Positions 28,695 through 38,593 of a DNA stretch of 64,000 nt are shown here, in pieces. The stretch's first letter is position 1, and every line of letters begins with the position of its first letter. The stretch is taken from assembly GCF_020525925.1 (NCBI RefSeq), contig NZ_CP084876.1, positions 124,001 to 188,000 on the forward strand. Direction: 5' to 3'. This DNA is from Klebsiella quasipneumoniae subsp. quasipneumoniae (lineage in GTDB: Bacteria > Pseudomonadota > Gammaproteobacteria > Enterobacterales > Enterobacteriaceae). A model generated the notes under the pieces. That model ran no database searches and was not told where the DNA came from. It saw only the letters and a program-made list of their open reading frames with translations. A program made the position numbers and the translations under genes.

Positions 28695-29651
28695 CTAGCT
28701 GCCGGGATTGTCCCAGCCCTGCCATTTGAGGCGATAGTACTGGACCAGCGCGCTCTGGCTAATGCTGTCGCTGAGGATAGTGAAGAAGCGGCTGGCGTTC
28801 ACGGGCTCCAGCGGGCGCTTCGGCTTGCAATACTTCACGCCGTGGAACGGATTACGCGGCTTCTGCTGCTGCGGCGGCGTTTGTTGCACAGGCGGCTGAG
28901 CGTAGTTTGGCGTCGAGTTGTCGACCTGCGGCTCGTTGAGCAGGCTGCTCGGGCGCACCAGCGTGATATCCGGCGGCAGGTTATAGACCATCTGCTGCAG
29001 CACCCGCACCGTCGTCGGATGCGGATGGCCAATGGCTATCGCCGAACCGTTACGCCGCGCCAGGGCGATGGCGCGGTTGAACTGGGTGCGGATATCGGCT
29101 TCATTCTGCGTATCGTCCAGAAACACCTTACGCTTAATCACCTTCACCCCGGTGCCCTGCGCGGCGCGCATGGCCTGGGTATTGCCGATGGTCACGCTGT
29201 CGAGAAAATAGAGATTGTAGCGCTCCAGGGCCTGCATCACCTTCTGCATGCCAAACAGGTTGGAGGTCATCGCGCTGCCCATATGGTTATTCAGCCCGAC
29301 GGCGTAGGGGACTTTGCCATAGGCCTCGCGGATGATGCGCTCGATCTCCTCGCTGCTCATTTCGGGACGCAGGGTGTCTTTTTCCAGCGGCTGTTTGCTG
29401 AGCGGCGCCATCGGCAGGTGGATGAGCACTTCATGGCCCAGATTATGCGCTTTCGTGGCCATTTCCCGGGCGTGCGGCGCGTTCGGCAGCACGGCGACGG
29501 AGATAGTGGACGGCAGCGCCAGCACCTGATTTTCGGTCTGCGGGCGGTAGCCAAAATCGTCAATAACGATGGAGAGTTTGCCAGCGAACGCTGGCGCCGC
29601 CAGAGCCAGCGAACCGGCTACGGCAAGAGCAATTGCGCGAAATTGAAGCAA
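28695..29651 (-). CDS. yibQ: divergent polysaccharide deacetylase family protein YibQ
   Basis: A 318-residue exported protein of the divergent polysaccharide deacetylase family. A Sec signal peptide covers about residues 1-23 (AAPAFAG). The domain has IVIDDFGY with the metal Asp pair, EVLIHLPMAPLSKQPLE, and AIGHPHPTTV. A Pro/Gln-rich segment (about 245-262) precedes the C-terminal tail. The start is a TTG at 29651, supported by a GGGAAG sequence upstream and by agreement with the E. coli N-terminus; no ATG is available. It follows envC by three bases. Its substrate is not known. Confidence 0.88.
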   Translation of the reverse strand: MLQFRAIALAVAGSLALAAPAFAGKLSIVIDDFGYRPQTENQVLALPSTISVAVLPNAPHAREMATKAHNLGHEVLIHLPMAPLSKQPLEKDTLRPEMSSEEIERIIREAYGKVPYAVGLNNHMGSAMTSNLFGMQKVMQALERYNLYFLDSVTIGNTQAMRAAQGTGVKVIKRKVFLDDTQNEADIRTQFNRAIALARRNGSAIAIGHPHPTTVRVLQQMVYNLPPDITLVRPSSLLNEPQVDNSTPNYAQPPVQQTPPQQQKPRNPFHGVKYCKPKRPLEPVNASRFFTILSDSISQSALVQYYRLKWQGWDNPGS

Positions 29652-29654
29652 AAC

Positions 29655-30926
29655 TTATCTTCCCAACCACGGCTGTGGATTGACCGCCTGACCCTGGCGG
29701 CGAATTTCGAAATAGAGCGACGGACGGCCCTGACCGCCGCTGCTGCCTACGAGCGCGATAGGCTGACCGGCACGCACCTGCGTACCGACGCTGACCAGCG
29801 CGCTTTGGTTATAGCCATACAGGCTCATGTCGCCTTTGCCATGCTCGACCACCACCACCAGACCATAGCCCTGCAGCCAGTCGGCCAGAATGACCCGACC
29901 ATCGGCAATCGCTCTGACTTCGGTGCCTTCAGACGCGGCGATAACCATCCCTTTCCAACGTAGTTCACCTTGCAGCTGTTCGCCATATCGATGAAGGAGC
30001 GGACCGCGAACCGGCCAGAACGCCTGACCGCGCGGCGAGCCCAGCCCACCGGTGCGTGACATCAGCGAACGCTCGCTTTCCGTTGGTTTATAGGTGGTGC
30101 CTTTGCGCGATGCTTCCTGCTGGCGGTCGCGCACCGCCTGCGCATCGCGAGCTTCCCGATCGGCACGGGCTTTGGCGGCAGCCTCCGCCTGGGCGATACG
30201 ACCGCGTAGGCGCGATTCGTTAGCCCGCAATTCACTTAACTGTTGCTGACCCCGCTGAATGGAGGACTCCAGGCCGGAAAGGGTCTTTTTCCGTTCGTTA
30301 CGCGCCTGCTCCAGCTTCGCCTGCTGGGCTTTTTGCTCGTAGACCAGCGTCTGCTGCTGGCTCTGCTTCTCTTCGAGCATCGACTTTTGCACCGCCATCT
30401 CTTCGCGCGTTTTCTTCAGTTCCGCGATGGTTTCCTGGCGGGCCTGGTTGAAATAGCTGAAATAGACCTGCATCCGCTGATTGCGCTGACCCTCTTCACC
30501 GCTCAGCACCATCTGGATGCCGGTATGCGGCCCCTGGCGGAACGCCGCGTCAAGCTGCGCGGCGAGGTTACGCTCCTGAGACGCGCGCTGGCGCTCCAGC
30601 TTCGCGAGAGAAGCGTTCATCTCGTCAATCTGCTTATTGAGCTGGTTCAGGCTGTCCTGGGTTTCGCGCAGTTTGCGGGCCGCGGCGGCGATCGCCTCTT
30701 CCTGCGCTTTGAGCTGAGCGAGCAGGCTTGCGCGCTGCTGCTGCTGTTGCTTAATCGCCCGCTGCCTGGCGGCGATGTCGGCCTGGATGGACTTTAGCTG
30801 ATCGCGATCGTCGGCGTGCGCAGATGACGCGCACAGTAATACGCCAGCGCTGAGCGCGCTGGCGTAAAGGACGGATCGAACTGCCGTTGCGATCCATGTA
30901 GTTGAATACGTCGCCTTTCCCCTCAT
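29655..30926 (-). CDS. envC: murein hydrolase activator EnvC
   Basis: A 423-residue periplasmic division protein. After a signal peptide (to about residue 38, SSAHA) comes a long coiled coil (about 40-270) that in E. coli is recruited by FtsEX. A C-terminal LytM/M23 domain (about 300-423) follows. In this domain the zinc ligands are missing (SLYFEIR at the usual HxH), as expected for an activator of AmiA and AmiB rather than a hydrolase. It lies ten bases after gpmI. The ATG at 30926 lacks a clear Shine-Dalgarno and sits in the loop of a GC-rich hairpin (30914-30934). Confidence 0.94.
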   Translation of the reverse strand: MRGKATYSTTWIATAVRSVLYASALSAGVLLCASSAHADDRDQLKSIQADIAARQRAIKQQQQQRASLLAQLKAQEEAIAAAARKLRETQDSLNQLNKQIDEMNASLAKLERQRASQERNLAAQLDAAFRQGPHTGIQMVLSGEEGQRNQRMQVYFSYFNQARQETIAELKKTREEMAVQKSMLEEKQSQQQTLVYEQKAQQAKLEQARNERKKTLSGLESSIQRGQQQLSELRANESRLRGRIAQAEAAAKARADREARDAQAVRDRQQEASRKGTTYKPTESERSLMSRTGGLGSPRGQAFWPVRGPLLHRYGEQLQGELRWKGMVIAASEGTEVRAIADGRVILADWLQGYGLVVVVEHGKGDMSLYGYNQSALVSVGTQVRAGQPIALVGSSGGQGRPSLYFEIRRQGQAVNPQPWLGR

Positions 30927-30935
30927 GGGGAAGGA

Positions 30936-32480
30936 TTATTCCACGATGAACAGCGGCTTGCCAGTCATCTCTTGCGGGATTTCCATTCCCATCAGCGACA
31001 GCATGGTCGGGGCGATGTCTGAAAGTTTGCCGCCATTGACCGCTTTGACCGCTTTGTTACCGACGTAGATCAGCGGAACCGGCAGGTTAGTGTGGGCGGT
31101 GTGCGCCTGACCGGTGGCCGGGTCGCGCATCTGTTCGGCGTTACCGTGGTCGGCGGTGATCAGCAGCTGGCCGCCAACGGATTCCACCGCCTGCGCCACC
31201 TGATCGATACAGTGATCCAGCGCTTCAACGGCTTTCACTGCCGCTTCCATCACGCCGGTATGGCCAACCATATCGCCGTTCGGGTAGTTACAGATGATGG
31301 TGTCGTACTGGCCGCCTTTGATGGCCGCGACCAGTTTTTCGGTCAGCTCGGCGGAGCTCATTTCCGGCTGCAGATCGTAGGTCGCCACTTTCGGCGAGTT
31401 AATCAGAATCCGCTCTTCGCCTTTGAACGGCTCTTCTACGCCGCCGTTGAAGAAGAAGGTGACGTGGGCGTATTTCTCGGTTTCGGAGATGCGCAGCTGG
31501 GTTTTATCGTGCTTCGCCATCCACTCGCCGAAGGTATTGGCCAGCGAGGCGGGCGGGTAGGCGCAGGCCACTTTGATGTCGGCGGCATATTCGGTGAGCA
31601 TCACGAAGTCGAGGTTAACCACTTTCTTACGCGCAAAGCCGTCGAAGTCGGCGTTGACGAAGGCGCGGGTGATTTCGCGTGCGCGGTCAGCACGGAAGTT
31701 CATGAAGATCAGCGCATCGCCATCTTCCATCGCGGCGTCGGCCTGGCCGGCGGCGCGGATCACGGTCGCTTTCACGAACTCGTCGTTTTCGTCACGGGCG
31801 TAGGCAGCCTGCAGGCCGGCGACGGCGGTATCGGCCTGGAATTCGCCTTTCGCCAGCGTCATCAGATCGTAAGCCTGCTCAACGCGATCCCAGCGGTTAT
31901 CGCGGTCCATGGCGTAGTAGCGGCCAATGAGCGACGCGATGCGGCCCTTGCCCAGCGCGGCAAATTTGGCTTCGAATTTTGCCAGCGTTTTTTCCGCGCT
32001 GCGCGGTGGGGTGTCACGACCGTCGAGGAAAGCGTGCAGGTAGATCTTCTCAGCGCCGCGCTCTGCCGCCAGCTCCACCATCGCCATGATGTGATCCTCA
32101 TGGCTGTGAACGCCGCCCGGAGACATCAGACCCATGATATGTACCGCTTTACCCGCGGCAACCGCTTTATCGACCGCGGCGGTCAGTACCGGGTTGGCGA
32201 AGAAGGTGCGTTCTTTAATTTCCACATCGAGACGGGTCAGGTCCTGATAGACGATACGACCGGCGCCCAGGTTGACGTGGCCCACTTCGGAGTTCCCCAT
32301 CTGACGGTCCGGCAGGCCAACTTCCAGGCCGGATGCATCGATCAGGGTATGCGGACGTTTGGCCCACAGGGCGTCCATTACCGGCGTTTTAGCGCTGTAA
32401 ATGGCGTTATCCTGTTGGTCTTCGCGATAGCCGTAGCCATCCAGAATCACCAGTACCATAGGTTTTTTAGTAACCGACAT
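30936..32480 (-). CDS. gpmI: 2,3-bisphosphoglycerate-independent phosphoglycerate mutase
   Basis: A 514-residue manganese-dependent alkaline-phosphatase superfamily enzyme interconverting 3- and 2-phosphoglycerate in glycolysis. The metal and nucleophile sites are visible: [13 protein letters not shown] at the N-terminus, [15 protein letters not shown] with the phospho-serine (about residue 64), HSHEDH, and [13 protein letters not shown] near residue 445. The start ATG at 32480 matches the family; the longer frame from 32561 does not. It is the first gene of gpmI-envC-yibQ and diverges from yibN. Confidence 0.97.
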   Translation of the reverse strand: MSVTKKPMVLVILDGYGYREDQQDNAIYSAKTPVMDALWAKRPHTLIDASGLEVGLPDRQMGNSEVGHVNLGAGRIVYQDLTRLDVEIKERTFFANPVLTAAVDKAVAAGKAVHIMGLMSPGGVHSHEDHIMAMVELAAERGAEKIYLHAFLDGRDTPPRSAEKTLAKFEAKFAALGKGRIASLIGRYYAMDRDNRWDRVEQAYDLMTLAKGEFQADTAVAGLQAAYARDENDEFVKATVIRAAGQADAAMEDGDALIFMNFRADRAREITRAFVNADFDGFARKKVVNLDFVMLTEYAADIKVACAYPPASLANTFGEWMAKHDKTQLRISETEKYAHVTFFFNGGVEEPFKGEERILINSPKVATYDLQPEMSSAELTEKLVAAIKGGQYDTIICNYPNGDMVGHTGVMEAAVKAVEALDHCIDQVAQAVESVGGQLLITADHGNAEQMRDPATGQAHTAHTNLPVPLIYVGNKAVKAVNGGKLSDIAPTMLSLMGMEIPQEMTGKPLFIVE

Positions 32481-32674
32481 TGCGACAACCTCATGCTCAA
32501 AGACAGAAATTTTGCGTAATTTTACTACAGCTGAATCGTTTAAATCCCCGTGAAAGATCAAAGAAAGGGAGCGGCCGGGCCGCGGCGCGTCAGCGAGAAC
32601 GGCTTTTTTTCGCCGCCGCCCGCAGAAAATACATTACATCGCGCTCACTGGCTGTAATTGCCGCAAGGCACAGG

Positions 32675-32680
32675 TATACT
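32675..32680 (+). promoter_or_regulatory. -10 element for yibN
   Basis: TATACT lies 45 bases upstream of the yibN ATG in the gpmI-yibN divergent region. The -35 at 17 bp is poor (CTGTAA), so the site is tentative. Confidence 0.4.
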
Positions 32681-32725
32681 CCTTTCCTGGTTTTTTTCTC
32701 ACTTAGTCGGGAGTTGTAACCCCCC

Positions 32726-33157
32726 ATGCAAGAAATTATGCAATTCATCGGCCGTCACCCTGTTCTGAGCATCGCGTGGATCGCGCTGCTGGGGGCGGTG
32801 CTGTTCACCACCTTCAAGGGCCTGATGTCGAAAGTTAAAGTCATCACCCGTGGTGAAGCGACGCGTCTTATCAATAAAGAAGACGCGGTGGTGGTCGACC
32901 TGCGTCAGCGTGACGATTTCCGTAAAGGCCATATTGCCGGCGCCATCAACCTGCTGCCCAGCGATATCAAAGCGAATAACGTCGGCGAGTTGGAAAAACA
33001 CAAATCGCAACCCATTATTGTGGTAGACGGTTCCGGCATGCAGGCGCAAGAGCCAGCCAGCGCGCTGAACAAAGCCGGGTTTGAAAAAGTCTTTGTACTG
33101 AAAGAGGGCATTGCTGGCTGGAGCGGCGAAAACCTCCCTCTGGTACGCGGCAAATAA
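32726..33157 (+). CDS. yibN: membrane-anchored rhodanese-like protein YibN
   Basis: A 143-residue protein with one N-terminal transmembrane helix (about 8-30) and a rhodanese domain (about 40-138). The usual active-site cysteine is not obvious: the loop reads [13 protein letters not shown] where catalytic members have a Cys, so sulfur transfer may be lost in this protein. GGGAG precedes the start. It heads the conserved run yibN-grxC-secB-gpsA-cysE. Confidence 0.93.
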   Translation: MQEIMQFIGRHPVLSIAWIALLGAVLFTTFKGLMSKVKVITRGEATRLINKEDAVVVDLRQRDDFRKGHIAGAINLLPSDIKANNVGELEKHKSQPIIVVDGSGMQAQEPASALNKAGFEKVFVLKEGIAGWSGENLPLVRGK

Positions 33158-33261
33158 CTTACCTCGCGTGGTGATGCCGCCGCGTTTTCCCCTTCGCGCC
33201 TGACGTGAGGGGAACACAGGCTGCGGCGTAAAACCCTCAGGGTAATAACAGGAGTGAAGTC

Positions 33262-33513
33262 ATGGCCAATATTGAGATCTACACCAAAGCGACCTGCCCG
33301 TTCTGCATCCGCGCGAAAGCGCTGCTGAACAGCAAAGGCGTAACGTTCCATGAGTTGCCGATCGATGGCGATGCCGCGAAGCGTGAGGAGATGATCCAGC
33401 GCAGCGGACGGACGACGGTTCCGCAGATTTTTATTGATGCGCAGCACATTGGCGGCTGTGACGACTTGTATGCGCTTGATTCACGTGGTGGACTTGATCC
33501 CCTCTTGCGCTAA
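33262..33513 (+). CDS. grxC: glutaredoxin 3
   Basis: An 83-residue thioredoxin-fold redox protein reducing disulfides and glutathione mixed disulfides. The active site is CPFC at residues 11-14 (commonly CPYC), followed by RAKALL. The cis-Pro region TVPQIFIDAQHIGGCDD holds a third Cys near residue 65, typical of Grx3. The start has AGGAG upstream. Confidence 0.97.
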   Translation: MANIEIYTKATCPFCIRAKALLNSKGVTFHELPIDGDAAKREEMIQRSGRTTVPQIFIDAQHIGGCDDLYALDSRGGLDPLLR

Positions 33514-33573
33514 TTTTTGCGCGCTTTCCCTGCCGGAAGCGCGTATTTAAGGACAACACGAAAGGGTTTTACT

Positions 33574-34041
33574 ATGTCAGAACAAAACAGCACCGAAATG
33601 ACCTTCCAGATCCAGCGTATCTATACCAAAGATATCTCTTTTGAAGCGCCGAACGCGCCGCAAGTTTTCCAGAAAGACTGGCAGCCGGAAGTTAAACTTG
33701 ATCTGGATACCGCCTCCACCCAGCTGGCTGAAGGCGTTTATGAAGTGGTGCTGCGTGTAACCGTGACCGCCGCGCTGGGCGAAGAGACCGCGTTCCTCTG
33801 CGAAGTACAGCAGGGCGGTATTTTCTCCATCGACGGCATCGAAGGCACCCAGATGGCGCACTGCCTTGGCGCATACTGCCCGAACATTCTGTTCCCGTAC
33901 GCGCGCGAGTGCATCACCAGCCTGGTTTCCCGCGGTACCTTCCCGCAACTTAACCTTGCGCCAGTGAACTTCGATGCGCTGTTTATGAACTATCTGCAGC
34001 AGCAGGCTGGCGAAGGTGCAGAACAACATCAGGATGCCTGA
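33574..34041 (+). CDS. secB: protein-export chaperone SecB
   Basis: A 155-residue tetrameric cytosolic chaperone that holds precursors unfolded and delivers them to SecA. The family core is visible: [16 protein letters not shown] (about 12-27), [11 protein letters not shown], and the helix [19 protein letters not shown]. The ATG at 33574 matches the E. coli N-terminus; the open frame starts earlier at 33517. Its stop shares one base with the gpsA start, so the two are coupled. Confidence 0.98.
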
Positions 34042-35060
34042 TGAACGCACTTAATGCTGCAATGACTGTGATCGGTGCCGGCTCTTACGGCACCGCTCTT
34101 GCCATCACCCTGGCAAGAAATGGCCACCACGTTGTGCTCTGGGGCCATGACCCGAAACATATCGCGACGCTGCAACACGATCGCTGCAACGCCGCGTTCC
34201 TTCCCGATGTGCCTTTCCCGGATACGCTGCATCTTGAAAGCGACCTGGCCACCGCCCTGGCCGCCAGCCGCGATATTTTGGTGGTGGTGCCAAGCCATGT
34301 GTTTGGTCAGGTGTTACGCCAGATTAAACCGCTGATGCGTCCTGACGCGCGTCTGGTATGGGCGACCAAAGGTCTCGAGGCCGAAACCGGTCGTCTGCTG
34401 CAGGACGTGGCGCGTGAAGCGCTGGGCGATGATATCCCGCTGGCGGTGATCTCCGGGCCAACCTTCGCCAAAGAGCTGGCCGCCGGCCTGCCGACGGCGA
34501 TTTCGCTGGCGGCGACGGATCCGCAGTTTGCCGAGGATCTGCAGCACCTGCTGCACTGCGGCAAGAGCTTCCGCGTCTACATCAATCCGGACTTTATCGG
34601 CGTCCAGCTCGGCGGCGCGGTGAAAAACGTCATCGCCATCGGGGCGGGGATGTCGGACGGCATCGGCTTCGGCGCCAATGCGCGGACGGCGCTGATTACC
34701 CGTGGCCTGGTGGAAATGTCTCGCCTTGGCGCGGCGCTGGGCGCCGACCCGGAAACCTTTATGGGCATGGCCGGTCTCGGTGACCTGGTGCTCACCTGCA
34801 CCGACAACCAGTCCCGTAACCGTCGCTTCGGCATGATGCTCGGCCAGGGGATGGACGTGCAAAGCGCCCAGGAAAAGATTGGCCAGGTGGTTGAAGGCTA
34901 CCGCAATACCAAGGAAGTTCGCGTTCTGGCACAGCGTTTAGGTGTCGAAATGCCAATAACCGAGGAAATTTATCAGGTATTGTATTGCGGAAAAATTGCG
35001 CGCGAGGCAGCATTGACCTTATTGGGTCGCGCCCGCAAGGACGAGCGCAGCAGCAATTAG
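34041..35060 (+). CDS. gpsA: NAD(P)-dependent glycerol-3-phosphate dehydrogenase
   Basis: A 339-residue enzyme making sn-glycerol-3-phosphate from dihydroxyacetone phosphate for phospholipid synthesis. The Rossmann motif [12 protein letters not shown] is at about 11-22, [11 protein letters not shown] near 140, and the catalytic-lysine region [17 protein letters not shown] near 190-206. A distal ATG at residue 11 is possible, but the 34041 start, overlapping the secB TGA, fits the family length. Confidence 0.98.
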   Translation: MNALNAAMTVIGAGSYGTALAITLARNGHHVVLWGHDPKHIATLQHDRCNAAFLPDVPFPDTLHLESDLATALAASRDILVVVPSHVFGQVLRQIKPLMRPDARLVWATKGLEAETGRLLQDVAREALGDDIPLAVISGPTFAKELAAGLPTAISLAATDPQFAEDLQHLLHCGKSFRVYINPDFIGVQLGGAVKNVIAIGAGMSDGIGFGANARTALITRGLVEMSRLGAALGADPETFMGMAGLGDLVLTCTDNQSRNRRFGMMLGQGMDVQSAQEKIGQVVEGYRNTKEVRVLAQRLGVEMPITEEIYQVLYCGKIAREAALTLLGRARKDERSSN

Positions 35061-35133
35061 CTTTCCTTTGTCACCTGAATGACCCTGCCAGCGCAGAACT
35101 GGTAGGTCATTACCATATCGCCTGGAGTATGCA

Positions 35134-35955
35134 ATGCCGTGTGAAGAACTGGATATCGTCTGGAATAATATTAAAGCCGAAGCCCGGGCTCTGGCGGACT
35201 GTGAGCCAATGCTCGCCAGTTTTTACCACGCAACGCTACTCAAGCATGAAAATCTGGGCAGCGCGCTGAGCTATATGCTGGCCAATAAGCTGGCTTCCCC
35301 GATTATGCCGGCTATCGCCATTCGCGAAGTGGTGGAAGAAGCCTACGCCGCCGACCCGGAAATGATCGCCTCGGCGGCCTGCGATATTCAGGCGGTGCGC
35401 ACGCGTGACCCGGCGGTGGATAAATACTCGACGCCGTTGCTCTATCTGAAGGGTTTCCATGCCCTGCAGGCCTATCGTATCGGCCACTGGCTGTGGACTC
35501 AGGGCCGGCGTGCGCTGGCGATTTTCCTGCAAAACCAGGTGTCCGTCTCTTTCCAGGTGGATATCCACCCGGCGGCGAAAATCGGCCGCGGGATTATGCT
35601 CGACCACGCCACCGGTATTGTGGTTGGCGAAACGGCGGTGATTGAGGATGACGTCTCTATTCTGCAGTCGGTCACCCTTGGCGGTACTGGTAAAACCAGC
35701 GGCGACCGTCACCCGAAAATTCGCGAAGGCGTGATGATTGGCGCCGGGGCGAAAATCCTCGGCAATATCGAAGTCGGGCGTGGGGCGAAGATTGGCGCCG
35801 GTTCGGTGGTATTGCAGCCGGTTCCGCCTCACACCACCGCCGCAGGCGTGCCGGCGCGTATCGTCGGCAAGCCGGAGAGCGACAAGCCGGCGATGGATAT
35901 GGATCAGCATTTCAACGGCATCCACCACACTTTCGAGTACGGCGACGGGATTTAA
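35134..35955 (+). CDS. cysE: serine O-acetyltransferase
   Basis: A 273-residue hexameric enzyme transferring acetyl from acetyl-CoA to L-serine, the committed and cysteine-inhibited step of cysteine synthesis. An N-terminal helical domain (about 1-140) is followed by a left-handed beta-helix of hexapeptide repeats (about 145-245), with the catalytic DHATGIVVGET (Asp, His about 157-158) and GTGKTSGDRHP loop. The C-terminal tail ends in EYGDGI, the Ile that inserts into CysK in the cysteine synthase complex. Confidence 0.98.
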   Translation: MPCEELDIVWNNIKAEARALADCEPMLASFYHATLLKHENLGSALSYMLANKLASPIMPAIAIREVVEEAYAADPEMIASAACDIQAVRTRDPAVDKYSTPLLYLKGFHALQAYRIGHWLWTQGRRALAIFLQNQVSVSFQVDIHPAAKIGRGIMLDHATGIVVGETAVIEDDVSILQSVTLGGTGKTSGDRHPKIREGVMIGAGAKILGNIEVGRGAKIGAGSVVLQPVPPHTTAAGVPARIVGKPESDKPAMDMDQHFNGIHHTFEYGDGI

Positions 35956-35961
35956 CGTCTT

Positions 35962-36051
35962 GCCCGGTGGCGCTGCGCTTACCGGGCCTACGATCTCTCC
36001 CCGCCCAGCATGTCGCCCGGATAAGGCGCGGTGCGCCGCCATCCGGGAAGG
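35962..36051. repeat. pair of REP-like palindromes (BIME) between cysE and trmL
   Basis: The first unit (35962-35992) has GCCCGGT and ACCGGGC arms around a GGCGCTGCGCTT core and ends CCTACG. The second unit (36016-36046) has CCCGGAT and ATCCGGG arms and lies in opposite orientation, giving the head-to-head arrangement of a BIME. It fills the gap between two convergent genes, the usual REP location; the core is shared with 11056-11086. Confidence 0.8.
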
Positions 36052-36057
36052 GGTCAG

Positions 36058-36531
36058 TTAGCTGCGCAGCACGGCGCCTGGATACCCCAGCTGCCGCCAG
36101 GCCTCGTACACCACCACCGACACCGCGTTTGACAGGTTCATGCTGCGGCTGTCCGGCATCATCGGAATCCGAATTTTCTGCTCCGGCGGCAGGGCATCAA
36201 GGATGCTGGCCGGCAGACCGCGGGTTTCCGGACCAAACATCAAGAAATCGCCATCCTGATAGCTCACCGCGCTGTGCGCCGGCGTACCTTTGGTGGTCAG
36301 GGCGAACAGACGCTGCGGCTGCGCGCTGGCGATAAACGCCGCGTAATCGGCGTGGCGCTGCACGGCGGTGAACTCGTGATAGTCCAGTCCGGCGCGTCTC
36401 AGGCGCTTATCGTCCCAGGTGAAGCCCATGGGCTCAATGATATGCAGACTGAAGCCCGTGTTGGCGCACAGGCGGATAATATTCCCGGTGTTCGGCGGGA
36501 TCTCTGGTTCGAATAACACGATGTTCAGCAT
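36058..36531 (-). CDS. trmL: tRNA (cytidine/uridine-2'-O)-methyltransferase TrmL
   Basis: A 157-residue SPOUT-family (trefoil knot) enzyme that methylates the ribose of wobble residue 34 in two tRNA-Leu species. The AdoMet-binding knot is visible in [11 protein letters not shown] (about 95-105), [23 protein letters not shown] (about 121-143), and the N-terminal [13 protein letters not shown]. It has the minimal SPOUT length without an extra RNA-binding domain, like E. coli YibK. Confidence 0.96.
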   Translation of the reverse strand: MLNIVLFEPEIPPNTGNIIRLCANTGFSLHIIEPMGFTWDDKRLRRAGLDYHEFTAVQRHADYAAFIASAQPQRLFALTTKGTPAHSAVSYQDGDFLMFGPETRGLPASILDALPPEQKIRIPMMPDSRSMNLSNAVSVVVYEAWRQLGYPGAVLRS

Positions 36532-36577
36532 ACTGCCCCCTTAATTGCGGGGGGCAGAATAGCAGATATTTGGTCAA

Positions 36578-36622
36578 CCCTCACCCCGGCCCTCTCCCTG
36601 AGGGTGAGGGCCGGGGGAGAGC
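36578..36622. repeat. CCCTCTCC-type palindromic repeat, copy 1 (lldD-trmL)
   Basis: A GC-rich palindrome-like element built from CCCTCACCCC, GGCCCTCTCCC and their complements GAGGGTGAGGG and CCGGGGGAGAG. It lies between the lldD stop and the trmL start on the minus strand. It shares the CCCTCACCCC and CCCTCTCC blocks with the copies at 40500 and 43150. Confidence 0.75.
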
Positions 36623-36635
36623 AAAACGGCGCAGC

Positions 36636-37823
36636 TTATGCCGCGTTATGCTGCTTCAGCGCATCGAAGGTCTGCAGCGCCTCCGCGTTCTGCACCAGCG
36701 AATCACGGCTAATGTCCGCGATGGTTTTTGCGCCGGTCAGGGTCATCGCCACCTTCATCTCTTTCTCGATCAGATTCAGCAGATTCGCCACTCCCTGCTT
36801 GCCATGGGTCGCCAGGGCGTACAGGTAAGCGCGGCCCAGCAGTACGCTGTCGGCGCCCAGGGCGATCATGCGCACGACGTCGAGACCGTTGCGGATGCCG
36901 CTGTCGGCGAGAATGGTAATGTCGCCTTTCACCGCGTCGGCAATCGCCGGCAGGGCGCGGGCGGAGGAGAGCACGCCGTCAAGCTGGCGGCCGCCGTGGT
37001 TGGAGACCACAATGCCGTCGGCGCCGAAGCGTACCGCGTCGCGGGCGTCCTCCGGGTCGAGGATCCCTTTGATCACCATCGGTCCGTCCCAGAAATCACG
37101 GATCCACTCGAGGTCTTTCCATGAAATCGACGGATCGAAGTTATTCGCCAGCCAGCCGATGTAATCCTCCAGGCCGGTCGGCTGGCCGAGATAGGCGGAG
37201 ATATTCCCCAGATCGTGCGGACGGCCGTTGAGGCCTACGTCCCATGCCCACTGCGGATGGGTGACCGCCTGCCAGTAGCGGCGCAGGGCGGCGTTCGGGC
37301 CGCTCATGCCGGAATGGGCGTCGCGGTAGCGGGCGCCGGGAGTCGGCATATCGACGGTAAAGACCAGCGTTGAACAACCCGCCGCCTTCGCGCGCTCCAG
37401 CGCATTGCGCATAAAGCCGCGGTCGCGCAGAACATACAGCTGGAACCACATCGGCCGCTTGATGGTCGGGGCGACCTCTTCGATCGGGCAGACGGAAACG
37501 GTGGAGAGGGTAAACGGAATGCCTTTGTCATCCGCTGCGCCGGCGGCCTGCACTTCGCCGCGGCGGGCGTACATTCCGCACAGCCCCACCGGCGCCAGCG
37601 CCGTCGGCATCGCCAGCTTCTCGTTGAAGAGGGTGGTCTCGAGGCTCAGGTCCGACATATTGCGCAGAATACGCTGGCGCAGCGCCACGTCGGAAAGGTC
37701 CTCGACGTTGCGGCGCAGGGTATGTTCGGCGTAAGCCCCGCCGTCGATATAGTGGAACAGGAACGGCGGCAGGATACGCTGGGCGGCGGCGCGATAGTCG
37801 CTGGCGGCGGAAATAATCATCAC
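36636..37823 (-). CDS. lldD: L-lactate dehydrogenase (FMN, membrane-linked)
   Basis: A 395-residue FMN-dependent alpha-hydroxyacid oxidase-family enzyme that oxidises L-lactate to pyruvate and feeds electrons to quinone. Family features are [13 protein letters not shown] near the N-terminus, the substrate and FMN residues in QLYVLRDRG, the catalytic His and Arg in [11 protein letters not shown] (about 273-283), and [20 protein letters not shown]. The start overlaps the lldR stop by four bases. It is the last gene of lldPRD. Confidence 0.97.
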   Translation of the reverse strand: MMIISAASDYRAAAQRILPPFLFHYIDGGAYAEHTLRRNVEDLSDVALRQRILRNMSDLSLETTLFNEKLAMPTALAPVGLCGMYARRGEVQAAGAADDKGIPFTLSTVSVCPIEEVAPTIKRPMWFQLYVLRDRGFMRNALERAKAAGCSTLVFTVDMPTPGARYRDAHSGMSGPNAALRRYWQAVTHPQWAWDVGLNGRPHDLGNISAYLGQPTGLEDYIGWLANNFDPSISWKDLEWIRDFWDGPMVIKGILDPEDARDAVRFGADGIVVSNHGGRQLDGVLSSARALPAIADAVKGDITILADSGIRNGLDVVRMIALGADSVLLGRAYLYALATHGKQGVANLLNLIEKEMKVAMTLTGAKTIADISRDSLVQNAEALQTFDALKQHNAA

Positions 37824-38593
37824 GAATTCTCCCTGGAATTATCAATAGCATCGCCGGGCAGGCGGGTAATTCGCGCCTGGCGGGCCTGGTCTTCATCAAA
37901 ACGTTTAATGGTGGCGTGGACAAAACCTAAGTGGGCCATCATCGCCTGGCGCGCCGCCTCGGCGTCGCCGGCGACAATCGCCTCCATGACGGCCTGGTGC
38001 TGTTCGGTCAGGCGGGCAAAAACCGGCGGCACCAGATACATCCGCTGACGGCTCTGCTTGACGGAGGAGTGCAGCAGGTCGAAAAAGCCGCGCATGGTTT
38101 GCAGGAGCACCACGTTATGCGAGGCTTCGGCGATGGCCAGATGAAAGCGGACGTCCGCCTGCGAGGCGATATCCGGGTCTTCGCTCTGGGTCGCTTCAAA
38201 GCACAGGCGAATTTTTTCTTTATCGGCGTCGGTGGCCCGCATCGCCGCGTGCCACGCGGTGCTGGCTTCGATGGCGTGGCGGGCCTCGAGGATGTCGAAG
38301 CTGTAGTCAGGGTCATCGGCCAGCAGCGTCTTCAGCGGCTGGACGATGTTTTGCTCCGACCACGGCTCATGCTGAAAGCGGACGAAAGTGCCGCCGCCGC
38401 GACGGCTCAGCAGCACCCCTTCATTGACCAGCATCGCCAGCGCTTCGCGCAGGGAATTGCGCGAGACGCCGAGCTGAGCGGCGAGCTGGCGCTCGGCGGG
38501 CAGTCGCATGCCCGCCTCCAGCTGTTGTTCTTCAATCAGCGCCCGGACGCGACGCGCCACGTCGTCGGCCAGGCGTTTAGGCATCACTATCAC
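37820..38593 (-). CDS. lldR: GntR-family regulator of the L-lactate operon LldR
   Basis: A 257-residue FadR-subfamily GntR protein. The winged helix (about 8-75) includes [23 protein letters not shown], and the helical FCD ligand domain (about 90-230) has [11 protein letters not shown] with a metal-binding His. In E. coli it represses and, with lactate, activates lldPRD from two operators; matching sites occur upstream of lldP here. Translation begins at GTG 38593, overlapping the lldP stop by four bases; E. coli shows the same MIV N-terminus. Confidence 0.95.
   Translation of the reverse strand: MIVMPKRLADDVARRVRALIEEQQLEAGMRLPAERQLAAQLGVSRNSLREALAMLVNEGVLLSRRGGGTFVRFQHEPWSEQNIVQPLKTLLADDPDYSFDILEARHAIEASTAWHAAMRATDADKEKIRLCFEATQSEDPDIASQADVRFHLAIAEASHNVVLLQTMRGFFDLLHSSVKQSRQRMYLVPPVFARLTEQHQAVMEAIVAGDAEAARQAMMAHLGFVHATIKRFDEDQARQARITRLPGDAIDNSRENS

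Noticed and set aside
31092..32519. 475-codon open frame opposite gpmI
   Set aside because: Shadow of gpmI codon usage; low-complexity Gly/Val/His-rich translation without recognisable domains.
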